In this document: positions 1-5,095 of the stretch, one piece after another | Position numbering within the stretch: position 1 is the first letter of the stretch | Layout: the number at the start of each line of letters is the position of its first letter | Assembly: GCA_023230325.1 (NCBI GenBank) | Contig: JALNXN010000030.1 | Coordinates: 1 to 5,095, forward strand | Length of the DNA: 5,095 bases | Direction of reading: 5' to 3' | Source of the DNA: an archaeon | Lineage (GTDB): Archaea; Iainarchaeota; Iainarchaeia; Iainarchaeales; CSSED10-239 | Position numbers and translations under genes: made by a program | Notes under the pieces: model-generated | Databases searched by the model: none | What the model was told of the DNA's origin: nothing | What the model saw: only the letters and a program-made list of their open reading frames with translations

Positions 1-185
1 AAAGAGACATTAATCAATTAAAAAGGAAAATAATTTTAAAGCAGAACAAAAATGAAGTTTATCAACAAGAATTGAGAGATTTGATTAAATTAGCCAAAAA
101 AGTTAACAAACAAAAAGAAGAAGAAACTTCTACAGCTTTCAAAGAAGCAAAAGGTGTTTTGTTTTATATAAATAAAAATGAGTGA
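1..185 (+). CDS. C-terminal end of an unidentified upstream protein (5' end outside window)
   Basis: The frame beginning at base 3 is open from the window edge to a TGA at 183-185, giving 60 residues, while the other two + frames hit stops within the first 21 bases. The visible tail is highly charged and probably helical: 12 Lys and 7 Glu, with a Lys/Gln/Glu-rich stretch around residues 7-42. It ends in a short hydrophobic patch (GVLFYI) before the last residues NKNE. No catalytic motif is visible and I do not recognise the family. The stop overlaps the methylase start by 8 bases, so the two are very likely in one operon and probably act together. Known neighbours of Eco57I-like methylases include SNF2/DEAD-type helicases, as in DISARM class 1 and some two-gene restriction-like systems. 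A helicase with a coiled-coil tail is therefore a reasonable guess, but nothing here proves it. Confidence 0.7.
   Translation, partial: RDINQLKRKIILKQNKNEVYQQELRDLIKLAKKVNKQKEEETSTAFKEAKGVLFYINKNE
178..185 (+). promoter_or_regulatory. Stop/start overlap (translational coupling site)
   Basis: The sequence ATGAGTGA contains both the methylase start (178-180) and the upstream gene's TGA (183-185) in another frame. No Shine-Dalgarno sequence stands at the usual distance. The nearest purine run, AAGGTG at about 151-156, is more than 20 bases before the ATG. Ribosomes finishing the upstream gene could re-initiate here. That mechanism is inferred from the overlap and was not shown. Confidence 0.5.
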
Positions 186-3100
186 ACAAATATCAAGCAA
201 AATTAAAGAGATACAAAGAGAATTAATCGTGCTTAACGAAAAGAAAGATTTTTTCCAGGCTCAAAAAGTTATACTCTCTATTATTAGATTATTAGACGAT
301 TCTATATCAATTGATGATAAAGATATTTTTCAATTGTTCACTGATAGCGATGGGAAGATTAGGGCAAATGGGAGTTGGTTTTATGAAGATCCAATAATAA
401 TAGACAGAAAAGCTACTTATAAAGTTTATTCTAATAATAATTTAAACATAGATTTTAAGTTATATGGGGTTAAGAAGCCCGTAAAAAGAATCATTTCTTG
501 GGTTCAAGCTCTTACTCCAAATTTTGAAGATGAGCCTTACAACAAGAATTATAATATTGGAATTGATTTTGTGATTCCTGAAAGTTTTGATAGAGTTATT
601 ATTATTTTAAGCAATAATTGGGTTATTAGAACGCTTGAATTAAAAGGTGAGCTAACCGCTACATATCAAGAAATTTTCGCTAAATGGGCTGAAATAAAGC
701 ATTTTGATAATAGGCAAGAATTACATAAAATATTATGGGATAGTTTTGATATACATCCTCTTAATAAGAAATTTTATGCAGGTATAAGTGAAAGATTTAA
801 TATTTTACGTCAATATCTAGTTAAAAATAGGGTCTTTGATGAAAAGCACGCATCTTTTTTTACAAATAGACTTCTTGGAAGAATAATTTTTTGTTGGTTT
901 TTAAATAAAAAAGGAATTATAAATTCAGATTTTAAATATTTTGATTCGGAGAGTTTTGCGGATGATAATAAGTATTACAGAGAAAAATTAGAAAAATTGT
1001 TTTTTGGGGTATTAAATACTCCCATTGAAGATAGAAAAGTAGAGGACAATGTTACACCATTTTTAAATGGTGGATTGTTTGAGGCGAGAGAGAATGATCT
1101 ATATAAAGATTCAAAGCTAGTATTTCCTAAAAATTATTTTGATGATTTATACAATTTTTTGTTAAGTTATAACTTCACAACCGATGAGAGCACAAGTCAG
1201 TTTCAGCAGGTGGCAATTGATCCAGAAATGCTTGGTAGAATTTTTGAAAACTTACTCGCAGAGATTACTGAAGAAACAGGAGAGCAAGCGAGAAAAGCCA
1301 AAGGCGCTTTTTACACCCCAAGAGAAATAGTTGATTATATGTGTAAGGAGTCCTTGAAAGAGTATTTAAAAACCAAACTTAAGGAAGATGAATTTAGAGA
1401 TCAAAGATTATACCAATTAATAGAAGCTCCCGATAAGGATTTTCAGGATCAAGACCATAATTGGAGAAGAGATTGGAAGCCATACAAAGAAGATATAATT
1501 AAAGCTTTAGATGAATTAAAAGTTTTAGACCCTGCTTGTGGATCAGGAGCATTTCCAATAGGAATGTTGCAATTATTAGTAAAAGTTTATGAAAGATTAG
1601 AATCAAGATTTGATTCTTATAAGACTAAAGTAGAAATTATAGAAAAAAATATTTATGGGGTTGATATAGAACCAATGGCGGTAGAGATTTCAAGATTAAG
1701 GACTTGGCTGTCGATCATTGTTGATGAAGAATCTGATTCTAAAAAAATTAAACCTCTTCCTAATTTAGAGTTTAAATTTGTATGCGCAAATTCTCTTATT
1801 GATCTTGATAACGGTACATCTGTTTTGGGAGATGATTCAAATTTAGATGTTAAACTTCGAAATATTAGAGATGCATATTTTAACACAGAAAGTTTAAACA
1901 AAAAGAAAAAATTAAGATCAGAGTATGAAAAACTTGTAAGCGGACAAGAGAATTTATTTGGAGAATCTTTAAGGTCAAAACAATTAAAAACTTATAAACC
2001 ATTTGACAATGAATCATCTGCAAGCTTTTTTAATCCAGGGTTTATGTTTGGTACCGATAGGTTTAATATCGCAATCGGTAATCCGCCTTGGGAAAAGTTT
2101 AAACCACTAGATCCCGAGTTTTTTAGTAGTTATTATGCTGACTATCGTGAATTATCTAAAGATAAACAAAAATCCCTTAAAGATGAATTATTATTAGATT
2201 CCCAAATTGCAAATGCATATAAGGATTATCTTTTGAAATACAAAGATATGGCTCTTTATTTTAACCAAAAATACAACCTTCAAGGATCAAGCGATCTAAA
2301 CTTGTATAAGTTGTTTTTGGAAAAAACTTACAATGTTTCAGATATAGTAGCATTATTGATACCAGGTCAAATTACAGTAGATCAAGGAGGTAAATTGTTT
2401 AGAGAAAAGTTTTTTGAAGATAAAAGTATCGTAACAATAATTGGCTTTAGTAATAAGGATGGTCTTTTTTCTGCTGTAGATAATAATCAAAAGTTTGCCT
2501 TTATATTGCTAAACCATATCAATTCTAATAAAACAATTAAGACACTTGGGTGGATTCCTAGATTTGATGATATAAAAGACATTGGAGTTATCGAAGTTGA
2601 TCAAAACTTTTTTGAGAATTTTGATGATAATAAAACAATTTTTTTAGACACTGGAAGAAATCTCAGCATCTTAAGCAAAATTAACTCTAATGATAATTTT
2701 TTAACTCTTTCTAAATTAAATTACCATTATTGGAGGGAGTATGATGTTACAATGGACGCAAATCTTTTCAATGATAAAGCTGGTGGACATCTTTTATTTT
2801 CAGGAAAGGCAATTGGACAATTTGACTGTATGCTTAAAAGCTGGCTAGAGAAACATGGAAGGAGTTCTTTGTGGCGGAATGTTGGATTCCCTAAGTTGAA
2901 AAATTATAGAACCGAGTATTATGTAAATGAAGTACCCGAAAGAATAGAAAGTCATCATTCACAAGATAAAAGTGATTACAGAATTGTGGTCCAAACAGTT
3001 ACTGGGGCAATAAACAATATGAGAACACTTTATTCTGCAATCCTTCCTAAAAAACACCTAACAAATAATAGTCTTGGTAACCTTTTTATTGGCAACACAG

Positions 3101-3501
3101 ATGAAGAACTTGTCTTTTATTCAGCTATACTTAATAGTTTTATAGTTGACTGGCAAGCAAGATTAAAAGTTGCCACAAATCTAAACAAGTTTATTCTAGA
3201 TACCTTAATTGTCCCTAATTATAAAAAAACACCAGAAGATGTACGAGAGAAAATTATAGAAATGTCGCTTTCTCTTTCTGCGGTTAATTCTGACTTCAAT
3301 AATTTAACAAAAAAAATCAAAGGCAAGGAGGTATCTGAAGTCCTTATTGTTTATGAACAAGACAGACAAAAAATAAAAAATGAATTAGATGTAGTAATAG
3401 CTAAACTATTTAATCTACAAAAAGATGATCTTGAGTTTATATTAGACAGTTTCCCGATTGTACCTAAAATTATTAGAGATAATATTTTAAATATATATTA
3501 A
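178..3501 (+). CDS. Eco57I/type IIG-like adenine-N6 DNA methyltransferase (restriction-modification or defence methylase)
   Basis: A 1107-residue gamma-class DNA adenine-N6 methyltransferase that transfers the methyl group of S-adenosylmethionine to adenine in a specific DNA target. Visible in order: a charged helical N-terminus (1-40); an N-terminal region of unknown fold; an all-helical stretch around 185-245 typical of large Eco57I-type enzymes (FFTNRLLGRIIFCWFLNKKG); motif X FYTP at 378-381; SAM-binding motif I DPACGSG at 451-457; the acidic ribose-binding strand YGVDIEP at 493-499 (D496); catalytic motif IV NPPW at 635-638; and a C-terminal target-recognition region with LLFSGKAIGQFD (872-883), an NMRTLYSAILP segment (947-957) and NSFIVDWQARLKVATNLNKF (986-1005). 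All key methylase residues are intact. No confident nuclease domain is visible; D130 with E154-L-K156 is only a weak PD-(D/E)XK-like match. The start is fixed by its overlap with the upstream stop. The protein could be a stand-alone type IIG enzyme, a DrmMI-like DISARM methylase, or a modification subunit. BREX PglX is less likely because its N-terminus differs. Confidence 0.9.
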   Translation: MSEQISSKIKEIQRELIVLNEKKDFFQAQKVILSIIRLLDDSISIDDKDIFQLFTDSDGKIRANGSWFYEDPIIIDRKATYKVYSNNNLNIDFKLYGVKKPVKRIISWVQALTPNFEDEPYNKNYNIGIDFVIPESFDRVIIILSNNWVIRTLELKGELTATYQEIFAKWAEIKHFDNRQELHKILWDSFDIHPLNKKFYAGISERFNILRQYLVKNRVFDEKHASFFTNRLLGRIIFCWFLNKKGIINSDFKYFDSESFADDNKYYREKLEKLFFGVLNTPIEDRKVEDNVTPFLNGGLFEARENDLYKDSKLVFPKNYFDDLYNFLLSYNFTTDESTSQFQQVAIDPEMLGRIFENLLAEITEETGEQARKAKGAFYTPREIVDYMCKESLKEYLKTKLKEDEFRDQRLYQLIEAPDKDFQDQDHNWRRDWKPYKEDIIKALDELKVLDPACGSGAFPIGMLQLLVKVYERLESRFDSYKTKVEIIEKNIYGVDIEPMAVEISRLRTWLSIIVDEESDSKKIKPLPNLEFKFVCANSLIDLDNGTSVLGDDSNLDVKLRNIRDAYFNTESLNKKKKLRSEYEKLVSGQENLFGESLRSKQLKTYKPFDNESSASFFNPGFMFGTDRFNIAIGNPPWEKFKPLDPEFFSSYYADYRELSKDKQKSLKDELLLDSQIANAYKDYLLKYKDMALYFNQKYNLQGSSDLNLYKLFLEKTYNVSDIVALLIPGQITVDQGGKLFREKFFEDKSIVTIIGFSNKDGLFSAVDNNQKFAFILLNHINSNKTIKTLGWIPRFDDIKDIGVIEVDQNFFENFDDNKTIFLDTGRNLSILSKINSNDNFLTLSKLNYHYWREYDVTMDANLFNDKAGGHLLFSGKAIGQFDCMLKSWLEKHGRSSLWRNVGFPKLKNYRTEYYVNEVPERIESHHSQDKSDYRIVVQTVTGAINNMRTLYSAILPKKHLTNNSLGNLFIGNTDEELVFYSAILNSFIVDWQARLKVATNLNKFILDTLIVPNYKKTPEDVREKIIEMSLSLSAVNSDFNNLTKKIKGKEVSEVLIVYEQDRQKIKNELDVVIAKLFNLQKDDLEFILDSFPIVPKIIRDNILNIY

Positions 3502-3506
3502 ATAAT

Positions 3507-4979
3507 ATGAAAGCAATAATTTTAGCCAGAGTTTCAACAGAAGAACAAATGACAGAAGGGCAGTCTATTCCTGCTCAAATTGATCGTGCCAGAGAATATG
3601 CTAAAAGAAAGGATTTTGACGTGGTTAAAGAATATCAATTTGATGAATCTTCAACAAAAGATAGGAGGGTTAAGTTTGAACAAGTAATAGAGGATATTAG
3701 AAAGTCAAAGGAAGCTATAGCTTTAATTGTTGAAACTGTTGATAGATTGCAAAGAAGTTTTAAAGAATCAGTGGAATTAGATGCTTTAAGAAAAGAAGGA
3801 AAATTAGAACTTCATTTTATAAGGGAAAATTTAATTGTTCATAAGGATTCTAATAGTTCAGAAATACAAAGATGGGATTTAGCAACTTTTGTGGCTAAAA
3901 GCTTTGTTCTGCAAATTAGTGATAATGTAAAAAGAACATTTTCAAATAAAGTTAAATTAGGGGAAATTATTGGTAGAGCCCCTATCGGCTATTTAAATGT
4001 AACAGATGAAATTACAGAGAAAAAAGATGTAATTGTAGATAGGGTAAGAGCTAAATATATCTGTAAAATATTTAAATTATATTCAACAGGCGATTGTTCA
4101 ATGAAATATTTATCTAAACTAATGAATGAAGAGGGCTTAACCACTAAAAAAGGAAAAAAACTTGGAGTAAGACAAATGGAATTAATTCTTAAAAATCCAT
4201 TTTATTATGGTTATCAATTATATAAAGGAGAGCTTTATCCTCATAAATATGAGCCATTAATAAGTTATGAGCTATTTTTGCAATGTCAAAAAGTAAAAGA
4301 AGGATATAAAAAGATACCAAGAAAGGTTTCTGAAAAGCCATTTGTTTTTCAAGGATTAATGACTTGTGCTAATTGTGGATGTAGAATTACACCCGAACTT
4401 AAAAAAGGTAAATATGTTTATTATCATTGCACTAACCATAAAGAAATATGTGAAAAGATATACGTTAATCAAGATGATTTACTAAAAGAAGTAAAAGCTG
4501 TTTTTAGTAAGTTAGTTTTGTCAGATGAAGAAAAAGATAGGCTTGTTAATTCTTTAAAAGCAACAGAAGAAGGGAAGAATGAATTTCAAAAAATGCAATT
4601 AAAAGAATTAAGAAAAGAAAATGATCGAATAGAGGAAAAAATATCAATAATGTATGAAGATAGACTTTCAGGAAGTATTACTATTGATTTCTATAACAAA
4701 AAGTTTAAAGAGTTAATGGAAAAGAAGCAGGAAAATGAGTTTAAAATGAAAAGACTAAACAATGCCAATAAAAACTACTATATCACTGCAAATACAATAC
4801 TTTCCTTAGCTCAAAGAGCTCCTGAAATCTTTGAAAGTTCTGAAACAGAAGAAAAAAGGCAATTAGTGAATTTTGTATTTCAGAACTTAGAGTTAGACGG
4901 CAAAAAGCTTTTATTTAAAACGAAAACACCCTTCGAGAGGGTGCTTGAGTATCAAAGTACTCACAATTGGGGTGACTAA
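3507..4979 (+). CDS. Large serine recombinase (site-specific integrase of the element)
   Basis: A 490-residue large serine recombinase that cuts and rejoins att sites through a covalent phosphoserine link to integrate or excise its element. The N-terminal resolvase domain (about 1-150) has the catalytic Ser10 in LARVST with Arg8, a QSIPAQ segment, and the DRLQR motif at 79-83 that supplies the active-site arginines (R80, R83). The long helix that follows reads FVAKSFVLQISDNVKR at 128-143. The DNA-binding recombinase domain spans about 155-270 and starts near GRAPIGY. A zinc ribbon has Cys287, Cys290, Cys308 and Cys315. A Lys/Glu-rich coiled coil lies at about 345-420, as is usual for control of integration direction. 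Length and domain order match the family, and no damage is seen. The start MKAIILARVST is canonical and sits 5 bases after the methylase stop without a Shine-Dalgarno sequence. The last three codons and TAA lie within tRNA-His on the other strand, which suggests that this gene marks the element's end. Confidence 0.95.
   Translation: MKAIILARVSTEEQMTEGQSIPAQIDRAREYAKRKDFDVVKEYQFDESSTKDRRVKFEQVIEDIRKSKEAIALIVETVDRLQRSFKESVELDALRKEGKLELHFIRENLIVHKDSNSSEIQRWDLATFVAKSFVLQISDNVKRTFSNKVKLGEIIGRAPIGYLNVTDEITEKKDVIVDRVRAKYICKIFKLYSTGDCSMKYLSKLMNEEGLTTKKGKKLGVRQMELILKNPFYYGYQLYKGELYPHKYEPLISYELFLQCQKVKEGYKKIPRKVSEKPFVFQGLMTCANCGCRITPELKKGKYVYYHCTNHKEICEKIYVNQDDLLKEVKAVFSKLVLSDEEKDRLVNSLKATEEGKNEFQKMQLKELRKENDRIEEKISIMYEDRLSGSITIDFYNKKFKELMEKKQENEFKMKRLNNANKNYYITANTILSLAQRAPEIFESSETEEKRQLVNFVFQNLELDGKKLLFKTKTPFERVLEYQSTHNWGD
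4911..4943 (-). terminator. Candidate Rho-independent terminator of the tRNA transcript
   Basis: A perfect 6-bp stem, CACCCT (4927-4932) with AGGGTG (4938-4943), closes a 5-base loop. Read on the minus strand it is followed immediately by TTTTCGTTTTAAATAA (4926 down to 4911), the layout of an intrinsic terminator. On the + strand the hairpin is followed by mixed sequence, so it should work only for minus-strand transcripts. It lies 25 bases beyond the 3' end of tRNA-His and inside codons 474-479 of the recombinase gene. The T run is interrupted by CG, so efficiency is uncertain. Confidence 0.68.
4946..4963. repeat. 6-bp inverted repeat beside the tRNA-His 3' end
   Basis: TGAGTA (4946-4951) and TACTCA (4958-4963) are perfect inverted copies separated by TCAAAG. 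The repeat lies between the putative tRNA terminator and the CCA end of tRNA-His, in the last codons of the recombinase gene. It could be a weak hairpin in the tRNA 3' trailer, or a symmetric recombinase-binding element near the attachment site. The repeat is seen directly; the function is a guess. Confidence 0.45.
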
Positions 4980-4980
4980 C
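4962..4980. other. Probable attachment-site junction at the tRNA-His 3' end
   Basis: The recombinase gene runs into the tRNA-His gene from the opposite side: its codons 488-490 and stop (4968-4979) are the complement of the tRNA CCA tail, discriminator, acceptor strand and the first T-stem base. An integrase gene that ends at a tRNA 3' end is the classic mark of an integrated element's boundary. The tRNA is intact, so crossover probably lies at or just beyond its 3' end, or the element restores the missing bases. The exact crossover cannot be placed because the other element end is outside the window. Confidence 0.45.
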
Positions 4981-5042
4981 GGGATTTGAACCCGTGCTAA
5001 GAGTTCCACAAACTCTTGTGCTACCACTACACCATAGCCACC
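4968..5042 (-). tRNA. tRNA-His (anticodon GTG), complete
   Basis: Reading the minus strand from 5042, the cloverleaf closes fully. The extra G-1 faces C73, the hallmark of tRNA-His. The acceptor strand GTGGCTA (5041-5035) pairs with TAGTCAC (4978-4972) with one G-T wobble. The D arm holds AGTGGTAGC. The anticodon stem AGAGT/ACTCT frames the loop TTGTGGA, with anticodon GTG at 5009-5007. The T arm is ACGGG-TTCAAAT-CCCGT. CCA is encoded at 4970-4968. The gene reads CAC/CAT codons. It follows tRNA-Arg after a 10-base spacer, so both are probably cut from one transcript. Its 3' end overlaps the convergent recombinase gene by 12 bases. Confidence 0.96.
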
Positions 5043-5052
5043 ATAGTGTTTG

Positions 5053-5095
5053 TACTCCCGGCAGGATTCGAACCTGCAACCTACGGATTAGAAAT
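5053..5095 (-). tRNA. tRNA-Arg (anticodon TCT), 3' part only, cut by window end
   Basis: The minus strand shows the anticodon loop TTTCTAA with anticodon TCT (5092-5090), the 3' anticodon strand TCCGT, a 5-base variable loop AGGTT, and a perfect T arm GCAGG-TTCGAAT-CCTGC. These are followed by the 3' acceptor strand CGGGAGT (5060-5054) and discriminator A (5053). The 5' half lies beyond the window. CCA is not encoded: the bases after the discriminator are CAA, so the tail must be added by CCA-adding enzyme. It decodes AGA/AGG, the commonest Arg codons in the neighbouring protein genes by eye. It is the upstream partner of tRNA-His in the same orientation. Confidence 0.92.

Noticed and set aside
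1..177. A second copy of the tRNA-His 3' end as the opposite attachment site
   Set aside because: No match to the tRNA 3' bases was seen in the left part of the window, and the region is continuous coding sequence. The other end must lie further left, if it exists.
1653..1901. An 82-codon open frame on the minus strand inside the methylase gene
   Set aside because: It lies wholly opposite the SAM-binding and linker region of a well-supported methylase, has no recognisable domain and is best explained as a shadow of the coding strand.
3309..3316. A run of eight A in the methylase gene (and seven-base A and T runs elsewhere) as a possible phase-variation tract
   Set aside because: Runs of this length are expected by chance in such AT-rich coding sequence, the frame is intact, and longer tracts are usual in proven phase-variable methylases.
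178..3501. BREX PglX assignment for the methylase
   Set aside because: Size and NPPW motif would fit, but the N-terminal region does not look like PglX and no other BREX gene is visible in the window.
3470..3506. Short AT-only inverted repeats around the methylase stop as a terminator or promoter
   Set aside because: The stems are 5 bp or less and made only of A/T in an A/T-rich stretch, so they are likely chance. A terminator here would also conflict with the 5-base gene spacing.

Overview
The window is an AT-rich bacterial segment (roughly 30% GC by eye in the protein genes, higher in the tRNAs). It looks like the right-hand end of an integrated mobile element that sits against a host tRNA cluster. 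From left to right it holds four things: the last 60 codons of an unidentified gene; a complete 1107-residue Eco57I/type IIG-like adenine-N6 DNA methyltransferase; a complete 490-residue large serine recombinase; and two tRNA genes on the opposite strand, tRNA-His(GTG) complete and tRNA-Arg(TCT) cut by the window edge.

The three protein genes are all on the + strand and tightly packed. The upstream gene's TGA overlaps the methylase ATG by 8 bases, and the recombinase ATG lies 5 bases after the methylase stop. They probably form one transcript, with a DNA-modification/defence module on the left and the integration enzyme on the right. No Shine-Dalgarno sequence is visible before either complete gene, so translation of the downstream genes may depend on coupling.

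The right junction is the most informative part. The last three recombinase codons and its stop lie inside the 3' end of tRNA-His on the other strand, so the two converge and overlap by 12 bases. Just inside the junction are a 6-bp inverted repeat and, further in, a GC-rich hairpin that is followed by a T-rich run only on the minus strand. The hairpin is a good candidate terminator for the tRNA transcript, embedded in recombinase codons. The simplest reading is that the element inserted at the 3' end of tRNA-His, left the tRNA intact, and supplies a replacement transcription end. The other end of the element is outside the window.

Organism: bacterial, because tRNA-His has an encoded G-1 opposite C73 and both protein families are bacterial. 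AT richness, lack of Shine-Dalgarno sites and the style of the recombinase would fit Patescibacteria (CPR), Bacteroidota or another AT-rich lineage. The sequence alone does not settle this. TGA behaves as a stop for the upstream gene, and neither long ORF has an internal TGA. I found no CRISPR array, rRNA or insertion sequence. No gene-free stretch exceeds about 300 bases.
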